Shown here one piece after another: positions 25,527 through 33,832 of a DNA stretch of 55,343 bases. Source of the stretch: Chloroflexota bacterium (lineage in GTDB: Bacteria > Chloroflexota > Dehalococcoidia > SHYD01). The position numbers and the translations under genes are program-made. Where the stretch lies: the NCBI GenBank assembly GCA_016190485.1, contig JACPQN010000091.1, forward strand, positions 1-55,343, read 5' to 3'. Under the pieces are notes generated by a model. The model made no database searches. It saw nothing but the letters and a program-made list of their open reading frames with translations, and was not told the DNA's origin. The first letter of the stretch is position 1. The number at the start of each line of letters is the position of its first letter.

Positions 25527-26465
25527 TTACAGCGGGCCGCCCGCGTCGCAGCGGCGGAGCAGCTTCTCCCAGTCGTGGTCCACCTCGACCTGAAGCTCCT
25601 CGACGAGATGCTGGTTCTCGGGCCGCAAGAGGTGGCTGAACCGGCCCTGGGACTTGATCCACTCCAGGATCGGTTTCTTGCGGCTGGGCCGGTGGCTGAG
25701 CTTCCAGACGCCGCTCTCCACCTCAAAGAGCGGCCAGATACAAGTGTCTACCGCCAGCTTGGAGAGCTCGATGCCCTCGTCCAGCTCGTGGCGCCAGCCG
25801 CGGGTGCAGGGAGAGAGGACGTTGATGAAGGAGGGCCCGTCCACTGCGACGGCCTTCCGGACCTTGGTCATCAGGTCTTTCCAGCCGTGGGGCGTTGCCT
25901 GAGCGACGTAGGGGATGTTGTGAGCCGCCATGATGGCAGTGATGTCTTTGCGGGGCTCCCGCTTGCCGGGAATGACCTTGCCCACTGGCGAGGTCGTGGT
26001 CCAGCCGCCCCTGGGGGTGGCGCTGCTGCGCTGTATACCGGTGTTCATATAGGCCTCGTTGTTGAGGCAGATGTAGGTGAAGTGGTGGCCCCGCTCCAGG
26101 GCGCCGCTGAGCCACTGGAGGCCGATGTCGTAGGTCGCGCCGTCGCCACCGAAAGCGAGGAAGCGCACCGGCCGGTCGGGCAGCTTGCCCTGGCGCACCA
26201 GGGAGCGCTGCGCCGTCTCCACGCCGGAGATGACGGCCGCCGCGTTCTCGAAGGCCACGTGGATCCAGGGCACGCGCCAGGAGGTGAAGGGGAAGGGCGA
26301 GGTGCCGATCTCCAGGCAGCCGGTGGCGCAGGCCACGACCACGGGCTCCTGGATGGCCAGGAGCACCTGGCGCACTACAATGCTCTCGGTGCAGCCGGCG
26401 CACAGCCGGTGGCCCGGCGCCAGCAGGTCCTCTTTGGCGCTCAGCTCCCGCAAGTTCAGCGGCAT
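25527..26465 (-). CDS. 2-oxoacid:ferredoxin oxidoreductase, beta (TPP) subunit
   Basis: A 312-residue subunit that binds thiamine diphosphate and one iron-sulfur cluster. It has CAGC at residues 22-25, then the TPP/Mg motif FGGDGATYDIG and NNEAYMNTG, both diagnostic for PorB/VorB. GIQRSSATPRGGWTT and ITAIMAAHNIPYVAQATP follow as in pyruvate and 2-oxoisovalerate oxidoreductases. The reaction is oxidative decarboxylation of a 2-oxoacid to acyl-CoA with reduction of ferredoxin, in the cytoplasm. The start at 26465 follows AAGGGAG; a longer frame is an extension into the alpha gene. It is 13 bases after the alpha subunit. Which oxoacid is used cannot be read. Confidence 0.93.
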   Translation of the reverse strand: MPLNLRELSAKEDLLAPGHRLCAGCTESIVVRQVLLAIQEPVVVACATGCLEIGTSPFPFTSWRVPWIHVAFENAAAVISGVETAQRSLVRQGKLPDRPVRFLAFGGDGATYDIGLQWLSGALERGHHFTYICLNNEAYMNTGIQRSSATPRGGWTTTSPVGKVIPGKREPRKDITAIMAAHNIPYVAQATPHGWKDLMTKVRKAVAVDGPSFINVLSPCTRGWRHELDEGIELSKLAVDTCIWPLFEVESGVWKLSHRPSRKKPILEWIKSQGRFSHLLRPENQHLVEELQVEVDHDWEKLLRRCDAGGPL

Positions 26466-26478
26466 GCCGGTACTCCCT

Positions 26479-27696
26479 TCAGTCCAGTCCCAGGAATCGC
26501 TGGGCGGGCAATGCGGGCTCTTCCCGGGCCACCGCCTCCAGGTCTCGGAAGACCTGCTCAACGTGGCTGGGAACTGTATCGCGGCCGCCCAGTCCGTACA
26601 CATAGCTCAACATGCGCGGAGCGGCGCCGTGGGTGGCCAGGGCTGAGCACACGTCCAGGAACAGCGCCCCGCCCTGGGCGCCGAAGATGGCGCTGCGGTC
26701 CAGGGCCGCGACCGCCCGTTTTCCTGCCAGGGCCTGCGCGACGGCCGCAGCCGGGAAGGGGCGGTAGAGCCGCAGCTTGAGGAGGCCCGCAGGGACTCTT
26801 GCGGCCCGCAGCTTATCCACCGCGGCCCTGGCCGCGCCGGCCGCCGAGCCCATGAGCACCACGGCCAGCTCCGCGTCCTTCAGCCGGTATGCCTCCAGCA
26901 GGCCGTAGCTCCGCCCGGTCAGGTCGCCGTACTCCTGGCCCACGGCAGAAACCACGCCAAGGGCGCGCTCCATGGCCTCGTATTGCTGGCGCTTGTGGAG
27001 GGCGAAGAACTGGCGGTCGTCGTTGGCGCCGAAGGTAGCGGGGCGCTCTATGTCCAGCAGGCTGTGTGCCGGAGCGTATGTCCCAATGAAGGACCGCACC
27101 AGCTCGTCCGGCAGCACCTCCGCACGCTCCACGCTGTGGCTGATGGAGAAGCCGTCCTGGGCCGACATGACGGGGAGCAGCACCTCCGGGTGCTCGGCGA
27201 TGCGCACCGCCTGGAGCGCGTTGTCGTAGGCCTCCTGGCCGTCCTCTGCAAAGAGCTGGACCCAGCCGGTGTCACGGGCGCCCATGACGTCGGAGTGGTC
27301 TCCCAGGATGTTCAGGGGCGCGGAGAGGGAGCGGCTTACCAGGTGCATGACGATGGGCAGCCGCATGCCGGAGGCGCACCAGAGGAGCTCCCACATGAAG
27401 GCCAGCCCGGCGCCCGAGGTGGCCGACTGTACCCTGGCCCCGGCTGCGCACGCGCCGATGAGCACGCTCATGGCGGCGTGCTCACTCTCCACCGTGACCA
27501 GTTCCGTACGCACGCGGCCGTCGGCGACCATCTGGCTGAAGGCCTCCATGAGGATGGTCTGCGGGGTGATGGGATAGGCGGCCACCACGTCTGGGTCCGT
27601 CTGGCGTATCGCCTCTGCGACCAGGGAGGCGCCATTCAGAGCAACCACCCGGGGAGACGTTGCCAGGGTATCCTTCATTACTCGAGTCTGGGTCAT
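26479..27696 (-). CDS. 2-oxoacid:ferredoxin oxidoreductase, alpha subunit
   Basis: A 405-residue subunit. Motifs are VAAYPITPQTILMEAFS, ESEHAAMSVLIGACAAGARV with SATSGAGLAFMWELL, and LMGSAAGAARAAVDKLR in domain II, followed by GLLKLRLYRPFPAAAVAQAL. These match PorA/VorA. The alpha subunit holds the domain that meets TPP and the substrate 2-oxoacid. ATG at 27696 follows GGGATGAGG. It is separated by only 4 bases from the gamma-delta gene, so the subunits are translated together. Confidence 0.93.
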   Translation of the reverse strand: MTQTRVMKDTLATSPRVVALNGASLVAEAIRQTDPDVVAAYPITPQTILMEAFSQMVADGRVRTELVTVESEHAAMSVLIGACAAGARVQSATSGAGLAFMWELLWCASGMRLPIVMHLVSRSLSAPLNILGDHSDVMGARDTGWVQLFAEDGQEAYDNALQAVRIAEHPEVLLPVMSAQDGFSISHSVERAEVLPDELVRSFIGTYAPAHSLLDIERPATFGANDDRQFFALHKRQQYEAMERALGVVSAVGQEYGDLTGRSYGLLEAYRLKDAELAVVLMGSAAGAARAAVDKLRAARVPAGLLKLRLYRPFPAAAVAQALAGKRAVAALDRSAIFGAQGGALFLDVCSALATHGAAPRMLSYVYGLGGRDTVPSHVEQVFRDLEAVAREEPALPAQRFLGLD

Positions 27697-27700
27697 CGCC

Positions 27701-28621
27701 TCATCCCTCCTGAAACACCAGCTCCGGCACCATCTCGATGCACTTGGGGGGACACTGGTTGGCACAGATGCCACAGCCCTTGCAGTGGGTGTAATCCAGG
27801 TCCACCAGGCGCTGGCCTTGCACGGAGAAGCAGCTATCCGGGCAGTAGACCCAGCACAGCATGCAGTGGGTGCATCGGTCCCAGTTGATGACGGGGCGCT
27901 CGGACCGCCAGCTGCCCGTTTCGTAGTCTATGGAGCTGCCCGGCCGCAGGATGACGCCCCCGGGGTCCAGAGCGCTCCAGACTGGCGCAGCCTGGGCAAC
28001 GGCGGCGGGCGACGGCTCTCGGAAGGAGGGAATTCCGTTGTGCGGGGACTGCTCCCGCCGCACCGCCTGCGCTCCTTCTTCCAGCGCCCGCAGGTTGCCC
28101 TCCACCACGGCCGGCGACAGGCGCCCCTGGAGCCGCCGCTGGATGCTCTCGCGGAGACTGGGCAGGGCGACCAGCGGCAGCAGCGTGAGCAGGGCGCCCA
28201 GGAGGGGCACGTTGGGGATAGGCCTGCCGATGGCCCGCTGGGCGATAGCCGACGCGTCCAACGTGTAGACGGCGCCCGCTGTGGCGCCCAGCAGGCTCCG
28301 GACCTGGTCAGGCGACGCAGTGGTATTGACCAGGATGAGGCCTTCGGGCTTGAGACCCTGAGTAAGGCCCGGGGTGTCAAGCAGGGTAGGATCTAGGATG
28401 ACCAGCACGTCAGGCTCGGCGATGGCGTAATGGATCTGGATGGGCTCGGGGCCGAGGCGGGTATAAGCCCGGATGGGGGCGCCACTGCGCTCCGCGCCAA
28501 ACTCCGGCAGGGCCTGGAAGAACTTGCCCTCCAGCAGCGCAGCCTCGGCCAGCAGCTCACTGGCCGTCACCACCCCCTGGCCGCCACGGCCATGCCAACG
28601 GATCTCCACCATCCCTTCCAT
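27701..28621 (-). CDS. 2-oxoacid:ferredoxin oxidoreductase, fused gamma and ferredoxin (delta) subunits
   Basis: A 306-residue fusion. Residues 1-180 are the gamma subunit: EIRWHGRGGQGVVTASELLA, FGAERSGAPIRAYTRLG, DVLVILDPTLLDTPG and NVPLLGALLTLLPLV. The C-terminal 75 residues are a two-cluster ferredoxin with CTHCMLCWVYCPDSC and CKGCGICANQCPPKC, both with full CxxCxxCxxxC motifs. Electrons would leave the TPP subunit through these clusters to ferredoxin. ATG at 28621 has AAGGAG upstream; an earlier start at 28702 would add unrelated residues. It is the first gene of the operon. Confidence 0.92.
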   Translation of the reverse strand: MEGMVEIRWHGRGGQGVVTASELLAEAALLEGKFFQALPEFGAERSGAPIRAYTRLGPEPIQIHYAIAEPDVLVILDPTLLDTPGLTQGLKPEGLILVNTTASPDQVRSLLGATAGAVYTLDASAIAQRAIGRPIPNVPLLGALLTLLPLVALPSLRESIQRRLQGRLSPAVVEGNLRALEEGAQAVRREQSPHNGIPSFREPSPAAVAQAAPVWSALDPGGVILRPGSSIDYETGSWRSERPVINWDRCTHCMLCWVYCPDSCFSVQGQRLVDLDYTHCKGCGICANQCPPKCIEMVPELVFQEG

Positions 28622-28924
28622 TGCCTGCTCCTTGACGCGCAATCTTACGTTGCTGTTCCTAATTATTGATTGTTCGGTATCGCTCGCTGGTGAGAGATAC
28701 ATGTTGTCTATGTGTGGAATAGATATCTCCTATGGTTCATCCTAAACCCTGGAGCGTCTCAGGTCAACACCGTCTTGTGAGAAAATCGTGAAAAGTTTTG
28801 CGAAGTTATAGCATTTGCTTGCCCAAGCGCCCTTCGCCACGCCTCATTTTTGCTGTGCCCGCTCTTCGAGCGCTGGCACAGGCGTGTTAGAATGGACGGT
28901 AGGAATCCACGGGAGGAGGCTAGC
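28622..28924. other. Divergent promoter region between the oxoacid oxidoreductase operon and pspA
   Basis: A 303-base AT-richer gap without a gene. On the minus strand AT-rich sequence around 28655-28670 may hold the oxidoreductase promoter, but no box pair stands out. The pspA promoter candidate is at 28865-28893. Confidence 0.4.
28865..28893 (+). promoter_or_regulatory. Promoter candidate for pspA
   Basis: TAGAAT (5 of 6) is preceded at 17 bases by TTCGAG, a poor -35. The start point would be near 28900 with a leader of about 25 bases. A weak -35 suggests dependence on an activator or an alternative sigma factor. Confidence 0.35.
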
Positions 28925-29659
28925 ATGGGACTCCTGTCACGCATGGGAACGATCCTGAAGGCCAAGATGAACGCACTCGTGGAGGGCAGCGAGAACCCCG
29001 CAGAGACGCTGGACTACTCCTACGAGAAGCAGCTTGAGCTGCTCCAGCAGGTGAAGCGGGGAATCGTGGAGGTGGTGACCTCCAAACGCCGCGTCGAGCT
29101 GCAATCGGCCAAGATCCGAGACCAGGTAGCGCAACTGGACACCCAGGCGGCCCAGGCGCTGGCCGCAGGACGAGAGGACCTGGCACGCATGGCCCTGCAG
29201 CGAAAGCAGATGGCGTTGGAGCAGCTCCAGGGTATGGAAGGCCAGCTCGCCGACCTGGAACGGGAGCAGCAGAAGCTCACCACTGCCGAGGCGCGCCTGA
29301 GCACCAAGGTGGAGGCCTTCCGCACCCGCAAGGAGACCATCAAGGCCCAGTACCAGGCGGCCGAGGCCCAGGTGCGCATCGGCGAGGCGGTGCACGGTCT
29401 GGGCGAGGAGATGGCCGACATCGGGCTGGCCATCGAACGCGCGGAGGAGAAGACCGAAAAGATGCGGGCCCGGGCCAGCGCCATCGACGAGCTGGCGGCC
29501 TCCGGTGTGCTCACCGACCTGACCAGCAGCGGCGAGAGCGACCTGACCCGGGAGCTGACCAAGATCAGCGCCGAGCAGAACGTGGAGGCCCAGCTAGCCG
29601 CCATGAAGCGCCAGCTCGGGCAGGGCGGCGCGCCCAAACAGCTAGGAGCAGGCTCATGA
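28925..29659 (+). CDS. pspA: PspA/IM30 membrane-stress protein
   Basis: A 244-residue PspA. MGLLSRMGTILKAKMNALVE is the amphipathic N-terminal helix that docks on membranes, followed by ENPAETLDYSYEKQLELLQQ, typical of the family. The rest is a long coiled coil (residues 30-210) rich in Glu, Gln, Lys and Leu. The protein forms large oligomers on the inner face of the membrane and counteracts leakage of the proton gradient. The start at 28925 has GGAGGAGG upstream. The stop overlaps the pspAA start by 4 bases (ATGA), so they are translated together. Converging genes htpX and pspAB belong to the same stress response. Confidence 0.95.
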   Translation: MGLLSRMGTILKAKMNALVEGSENPAETLDYSYEKQLELLQQVKRGIVEVVTSKRRVELQSAKIRDQVAQLDTQAAQALAAGREDLARMALQRKQMALEQLQGMEGQLADLEREQQKLTTAEARLSTKVEAFRTRKETIKAQYQAAEAQVRIGEAVHGLGEEMADIGLAIERAEEKTEKMRARASAIDELAASGVLTDLTSSGESDLTRELTKISAEQNVEAQLAAMKRQLGQGGAPKQLGAGS

Positions 29660-29934
29660 TCGTGCGCATCAGCACCGAGGGACAGTACCGCCTTCGCAGC
29701 GCCCAGTTGGACCGGCTCAACCGCCTGGACAACCAGGTGGTGGAGGCCGTGGCTAAGGGCAGCGAGAGGCGGTTCCGGACCGCCTATGACCGGATGCTGG
29801 ACTTTGTGCGGCAGAAGGGAGAAGCTGTCCCTGTGGCTGAGCTGGTGGAGTCGGACCTGGTGCTCCCCCAGCCGGACCTAACGCTGCAGGAGGCCCAGCG
29901 CCTCTTTGTGGGAGAGGGCCTGCTACCAGGGTAA
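29656..29934 (+). CDS. pspAA: PspA-associated protein PspAA
   Basis: A 92-residue protein beginning MIVRISTEGQYRLRSAQLDR, the signature of the PspAA family that follows pspA in Chloroflexota and actinobacteria. The body is helix rich (LDNQVVEAVAKGSERRFRTA) and ends with SDLVLPQPDLTLQEAQRLF. It overlaps the pspA stop by 4 bases, so translational coupling is clear. Its biochemical role is not settled; it is thought to work with PspA at the membrane. Confidence 0.85.
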   Translation: MIVRISTEGQYRLRSAQLDRLNRLDNQVVEAVAKGSERRFRTAYDRMLDFVRQKGEAVPVAELVESDLVLPQPDLTLQEAQRLFVGEGLLPG

Positions 29935-30088
29935 GAGGCGTTACCGGCTGGGCTGCTCCCACTCAGCCCAGGACAGGAGTCTAGAGCCTACATGGCGCAT
30001 GTGTAGGGTGAGGGCTTGTCCTGAGCCTGCGGTGTCCTGAGCTTGTCGAAGGGTCGAAGGGCTTGTCCCCACCCGCGGCGGGCCACAA
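29935..30088. other. Gap after pspAA with palindromic fragments
   Basis: No gene is seen. It has CCTGAGCTTGTCGAAGGG-type phrases like those near 17748 and 25082, then, from 30078, a short GCGGGCC/GGCCCGC palindrome that leads into the tandem repeat at 30089. Confidence 0.4.
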
Positions 30089-30222
30089 GGGCCCGCCCTA
30101 CATCACTCCCGTCACCGAGGGGTCACACGTCCCGCCCTGCGTTGCCCCGCTACTGATGCGTCATCAAGGCCCGCCCTACATTGCCCCCGCCATCGATGCG
30201 TCATCAAGGCCCGCCCTACACG
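30089..30222. repeat. Tandem repeat, unit of about 39-40 bp, a little over three copies
   Basis: CCGCCCTACA or a near variant recurs at 30093, 30132, 30171 and 30211. The last two units share a 26-bp identical block, 30155-30180 and 30195-30220 (GATGCGTCATCAAGGC then CCGCCCTACA). Earlier units have diverged. It lies between the converging stops of pspAA and pspAB. Confidence 0.7.
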
Positions 30223-30241
30223 GGCCGAGCCCGGCCTACCC

Positions 30242-30808
30242 TCACACCGGCAGGTCCCATAGCGCGTACCACTGGTCGAGCTGCGGCTCTGTGGGCAGCT
30301 CTGCCGCCATGACGGCCTTCAGGCGGAGCTCCTCCGCGTTGTCCCGCTTGCGTCCCTCCAGCGGCACGAAGGGGTAGAAGCGGCCCCGCTTGTAGTTGTA
30401 GACCCAGTAGACAGGTCTTCCTTCCTCCTCAAAACGGAAGGCCGCAGCCAGCAGCAGAGGGCCGTAGCCGTGCTCCGCCACCGTGGTGCTCACCATGTGC
30501 ACCGTGGCCACCAGGTCTTCCATATCCTTGTCCTCCAGCACCACCCAGATGTAGCCGTAGCTGTCCTGTTGGACGGTATAGCTGCTCCCGGTCTCTTTCA
30601 CCGCGATGCCCAGCAGTCCGTCCAGCTCCTTTGTCAGCTCTCGGAAACGGGAGGCCTGGGCCGGCCGGAAGGCGATGCCCGCCCGGTTGCTGCTCCTTAG
30701 CTCCTGCCGGATGAGCAGCGTGACGTAGGCGGTGGCGAGGGCGAAGAGCGCGTCCAGCCTGGCCTTGGGCGGGCTGCTGCGGCCCAGGAGGATGTCAAGC
30801 AGCTTCAC
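30242..30808 (-). CDS. pspAB: PspA-associated protein PspAB
   Basis: A 188-residue protein starting GTG at 30808 (VKLLDILLGRSSPPKARLDA), then LFALATAYVTLLIRQELRSS. YTVQQDSYGYIWVVLEDKD and YGPLLLAAAFRFEEEGRPVY follow, ending DQWYALWDLPV. This matches the PspAB family, often next to htpX in genomes with PspA. The GTG overlaps the htpX stop (GTGA), so the two are coupled; GGAG lies just upstream. A longer frame that starts at 31750 reads through htpX in another frame and is false. No enzymatic motif is visible. It probably helps HtpX or PspA in membrane quality control. Confidence 0.82.
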   Translation of the reverse strand: MKLLDILLGRSSPPKARLDALFALATAYVTLLIRQELRSSNRAGIAFRPAQASRFRELTKELDGLLGIAVKETGSSYTVQQDSYGYIWVVLEDKDMEDLVATVHMVSTTVAEHGYGPLLLAAAFRFEEEGRPVYWVYNYKRGRFYPFVPLEGRKRDNAEELRLKAVMAAELPTEPQLDQWYALWDLPV

Positions 30809-31707
30809 GGGCGCTCCATCTCCGCCTGGATGCGCTCGAGCTGTCGGAGGCGCTGCTCCAGCGAAGGGTGGGTGGAGACCAGGGTGGCCCAGAACTCCCG
30901 CGAGGTCACCGGAATGATGAAGAAGGCGCTGGCGGCCTCGACCTCCCGCAGGTCCCGCTGCGGGATGCGGGCAACTGCGCCGCTGATCTTGGTGAGGGCC
31001 GCGGCCAGCGACGCAGGCGAGCCGGTGGTGAAGGCCGCGCCCCGGTCGGCGGCCAGCTCCCGATAGCGGGAGAGGGCCCGCAGCAGCAGCGAGCTGATGG
31101 CCCAGACCAGCAATGAGATGAGCCACACAGCCATGAGGGCCCCGCCGGAGCCGTCCTTGCCCCGGCGGCCGCTGCCCACAGAGGGCACGTAGACCAGCCA
31201 CCGCACCAGGAAAAAGGCCACAGTGGAGAAGAAGCTGGCAATGGTCATGACCATCACGTCCCGGTTGGCGATGTGGGCCAGCTCGTGGGCCAGCACCGCG
31301 TCCAGCTCCGCGTCGTCGATGCGTTCCAGCAGCCCGGTGGTCACTGCCACCACCGAGGCCCCGGGCCCGCGCCCGGTGGCTAGGGCGTTGGGAACGTCGG
31401 TCTCGATGAGCGCCACCCTGGGCATGGGCAGGTCCATCCCGGCGGCCAGACGCCCGATGCGCGCGTGGAGCTCCGGCGCTTGCTCCGGCGTGACCTCTCT
31501 GGCGCCCGCAGCCATGAGCACCAGCCGGTCCGAGAAGAAGTACTGGAGACCCAGCATGGCCGCGGCGAAGACGGCGAGGGTGATGAAGTCGGCTCCAAGG
31601 GCGGTGAGGACCACCAGGAAGGCCAGGTAGGTGGCAGCCAGGAAGAACAGCACCAGCCCCATGCGGAACCCCAGCCCAGAATCGCTCCCAAAGCGGGTGG
31701 CTCTCAT
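30805..31707 (-). CDS. htpX: M48 membrane metalloprotease HtpX
   Basis: A 300-residue protease. Two N-terminal membrane helices (MGLVLFFLAATYLAFLVV; FITLAVFAAAMLGLQYFF) are followed by ALATGRGPGASVVAVTTGLL and the zinc motif HELAH (His141, Glu142, His145). Two more membrane helices come next, then SRYRELAADRGAAF with the third zinc ligand Glu. HtpX cleaves misfolded inner-membrane proteins from the cytoplasmic side. It is followed in overlap by pspAB. A TATTAT -10-like box at 31749-31754 may serve it, overlapping the hairpin at 31755. Confidence 0.95.
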   Translation of the reverse strand: MRATRFGSDSGLGFRMGLVLFFLAATYLAFLVVLTALGADFITLAVFAAAMLGLQYFFSDRLVLMAAGAREVTPEQAPELHARIGRLAAGMDLPMPRVALIETDVPNALATGRGPGASVVAVTTGLLERIDDAELDAVLAHELAHIANRDVMVMTIASFFSTVAFFLVRWLVYVPSVGSGRRGKDGSGGALMAVWLISLLVWAISSLLLRALSRYRELAADRGAAFTTGSPASLAAALTKISGAVARIPQRDLREVEAASAFFIIPVTSREFWATLVSTHPSLEQRLRQLERIQAEMERP

Positions 31708-31754
31708 GATGTTGCCTCCAGCGCCGCGCTAACTGCCCCTGTATCTCCATAATA

Positions 31755-31786
31755 CAGGAGCCGCACCCGGAAGGGTGCGGCTCCTG
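31755..31786 (-). terminator. 14-bp hairpin with GGAA loop between the secreted protein gene and htpX
   Basis: CAGGAGCCGCACCC pairs perfectly with GGGTGCGGCTCCTG around GGAA. It lies 25 bases after the stop of the gene at 31811 on the same strand. On the minus strand it is followed by TATTATGG, not a pure T-run. It is a good terminator candidate for that gene and separates it from htpX. Confidence 0.65.
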
Positions 31787-31810
31787 GGAGCTTTTCGGCG
31801 GAATCGAGTG

Positions 31811-32743
31811 TCAGGCGGCTGCCTGGCGGCGTCGCAGCCAGAGGCCGCTCAGCAGGACGCCTGCGCCCAGCAGCGCGCCCAGGGCCAGCAGCGGGCCAGC
31901 CGGCTCATCGCCGGTGCGGGGTAGCGCAGCGGGCGTCACGGCCGCACGGACCCCCTCGCCCGCGGGCGACAGCACGTACCAGACGCCGCCCACGTTCTGG
32001 CCCTTGGTGTCGCCGGGCTTGTCGTCCGGGGCGTAGTAGTAGAGGGGCCAGCCGTTGTAGGTGACCTGAGTGGAGCCCTCCTCGCGCATGATGAACCCCA
32101 GCAGCGAGGCGGTGGCGCTCCCGCTGGCGGTGGGCGCGCCCGCGGTCAGCAGGGGCGGCCAGATCTGGGCGCAGCGGTCGGCGCAGTTGGTCTTGTTTTT
32201 CTCGTCCCGGGTGAAGAGGTAGAGGGTGCGCCCACTGGCGTCGGTGAGGATGTTGCCAAACTCCGCGCTGGCCCTCACGCTCACGGCGGCCCAATTCATC
32301 CTGGGGCCGCCGTAGGGCGACACCACGAACCAGACGTTGTTGACGTTCTGGCCCTTAACGTCGCCCATCTGGGTGTCCTGGGCGTAGTAGTAGAGGGGCC
32401 AGCCGTTGTAGGTCACCTGCTGGGAGCCGTCGGCGCGGGCGGTGGAGCCCAGCAGGCCAGCAGCCGCGCCAGTGGAGGCTTGGGGAGCGCCCTCGGTGAT
32501 CAGGGGTGGCCAGATCTGGGCGCACGCGCCGGCGCAGTTGGACTTGTTGCGTTCGTCCCGCGTGAAGAGGTAAAGACTGCGTCCGGCGCCATCCGTAAGC
32601 ATGGTGCCAGCCAGCGGACTGACGCTTATCTTGACCGAGGCGGGGCCAGCCGCGGCTGCTGGCTCCCCGCCACCCGCCAGCCACAGCACGAGGGCGGCGC
32701 CCACCACGGCAACGACGCCCAAACCAGCGATTATTCTTCTCAT
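31811..32743 (-). CDS. Secreted protein with two 'secreted repeat' domains and an LPXTG-like tail
   Basis: A 310-residue exported protein. A signal peptide (MRRIIAGLGVVAVVGAALVL) is followed by two copies of the secreted repeat of unknown function (PF03640-type). Each copy has LYLFTRDEKNKTNCA, CAQIWPPL, and VTYNGWPLYYYA then KGQNVxxVWxVxSP. The C-terminus is LPRTG (about 274), a hydrophobic run (GPLLALGALLGAGVLLSGLW) and RRRQ, the layout of a sortase sorting signal. Cys pairs in each repeat (NCAGAC, NCADRC) may form disulfides. Start ATG 32743 follows GGAGGT. The role is unknown; such repeats occur in surface lipoproteins. No sortase gene is in the window. Confidence 0.88.
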   Translation of the reverse strand: MRRIIAGLGVVAVVGAALVLWLAGGGEPAAAAGPASVKISVSPLAGTMLTDGAGRSLYLFTRDERNKSNCAGACAQIWPPLITEGAPQASTGAAAGLLGSTARADGSQQVTYNGWPLYYYAQDTQMGDVKGQNVNNVWFVVSPYGGPRMNWAAVSVRASAEFGNILTDASGRTLYLFTRDEKNKTNCADRCAQIWPPLLTAGAPTASGSATASLLGFIMREEGSTQVTYNGWPLYYYAPDDKPGDTKGQNVGGVWYVLSPAGEGVRAAVTPAALPRTGDEPAGPLLALGALLGAGVLLSGLWLRRRQAAA

Positions 32744-32803
32744 ACAGACCTCCAGCCCTGTAGTTTGCTTACCAAGAGGCAATACGGGGGGCGGTTACAC
32801 GTG

Positions 32804-33832
32804 CTAGCCACCTCCTACCTGGGGCATCTCTCCTGACGCTGTGATACGGCCACTGCGCTTCGGGTCGCCGCCGTACTGGGCTAGAAGCTGGTCCTCGTAG
32901 GAGAAATCGTACGCTTCCGTGTCCAGTTCCTGCTCCTTGTACCAGCGGTAGGTGTCCGCGGTGCACTGCTCCGCGTTGTAGCTGGGCCAAAACCCGAAGT
33001 CTTCTTTGGCCTTCTGGATACTCGGGATGCGGCCATACTGCCATGGGAAGGGGAGAAGGTTGCGGTCCTTTGCCGCAGCCGCCGCGGCCTCGGGAACGTC
33101 CAGGTACACCACCTCCACGTCCCGCTCCGTGAGGGCCGAGATGAGTTGCACGTAGCCGTTCATGGTCACCAGGTCTGGCCCGGTCACGTTGTAGCTCTGG
33201 CCGAAGGTCTGGGGGTTGCCTCCCATCTGAACGAAGGCCCTGGCCAGGTCCCGGACGTGGCCGTACTGCATGTGGGTATAGCCGTTGCCGGGGAGCAGCA
33301 CCCGCCGCCCGCGACCGATGCGCCGGAACCAGAGCTGCTCCCGGGCGGGCAGGGGGTTGCCGGGGCCAAAGACCATCCAGGGCCGCACGATGCTGCTAGG
33401 GAAGCCCCGCTCCCGATGCGCCTGGAGCAGCAGCCGCTCGGTGGCGATCTTACCGCGGGCGTAGTCGCCACCCTCCACTTCATTGTAGGGGAAGTCTTCG
33501 GTCACGGGAGCGTACCAGCGGCGCTCGTAGACCGCGGCGGTGCTGGTGTAGACGTAGTGCCCGGCACGTCCAGCGAAGATCTCCACCATGATGCCCGTGT
33601 CCTCGGGCACATAGCCCGACACGTCGTACACCACGTCGAAGTCCCGCCCGGCCAGGGCCGCGCGCACCTGCTGGGGGTCCTTGCGGTCACCCTGGAGACG
33701 CTGCACCGCGGCCGGCAGCTCCGCGGCCGTCTGGCCACGGTTGAAGACCGCTACCTGGTGCCCCCGCTCTAGCAGCTCCTGCACCAGACTCAACCCCACA
33801 AACCGGCTCCCTCCCAGCACCAGTGCGCGCAT
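32804..33832 (-). CDS. NAD-dependent epimerase/dehydratase family protein (extended SDR)
   Basis: A 342-residue protein. RALVLGGSRFVGLSLVQELL is the Rossmann motif (GGSRFVG in place of GxxGxxG, as in CSP41/isoflavone-reductase-like members). VYDVSGYVPEDTG, HYVYTSTAAVYE and YARGKIATE hold the Ser and the Tyr-x3-Lys (YARGK) of the active site. IVRPWMVFGPGNPLP and YGHVRDLARAFVQ fit NAD-dependent epimerases. It probably changes a nucleotide sugar or a related ligand; which one is not clear. ATG at 33832 follows AGGAGAGGAG. A single gene with no obvious partner. Confidence 0.88.
   Translation of the reverse strand: MRALVLGGSRFVGLSLVQELLERGHQVAVFNRGQTAAELPAAVQRLQGDRKDPQQVRAALAGRDFDVVYDVSGYVPEDTGIMVEIFAGRAGHYVYTSTAAVYERRWYAPVTEDFPYNEVEGGDYARGKIATERLLLQAHRERGFPSSIVRPWMVFGPGNPLPAREQLWFRRIGRGRRVLLPGNGYTHMQYGHVRDLARAFVQMGGNPQTFGQSYNVTGPDLVTMNGYVQLISALTERDVEVVYLDVPEAAAAAAKDRNLLPFPWQYGRIPSIQKAKEDFGFWPSYNAEQCTADTYRWYKEQELDTEAYDFSYEDQLLAQYGGDPKRSGRITASGEMPQVGGG

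Noticed and set aside
28873-28890. Possible sigma-54 promoter (CTGGCAC...) upstream of pspA, as in E. coli
   Set aside because: The -24 half fits, but the -12 half reads TGTTA rather than TTGCA, and there is no enhancer-binding activator gene nearby. A sigma-70-type TAGAAT overlaps it.
30809-31750. Long N-terminal extension of PspAB on the minus strand
   Set aside because: It overlaps htpX in another frame and is Arg/Gly/His-rich noise. The GTG at 30808 begins the conserved protein.
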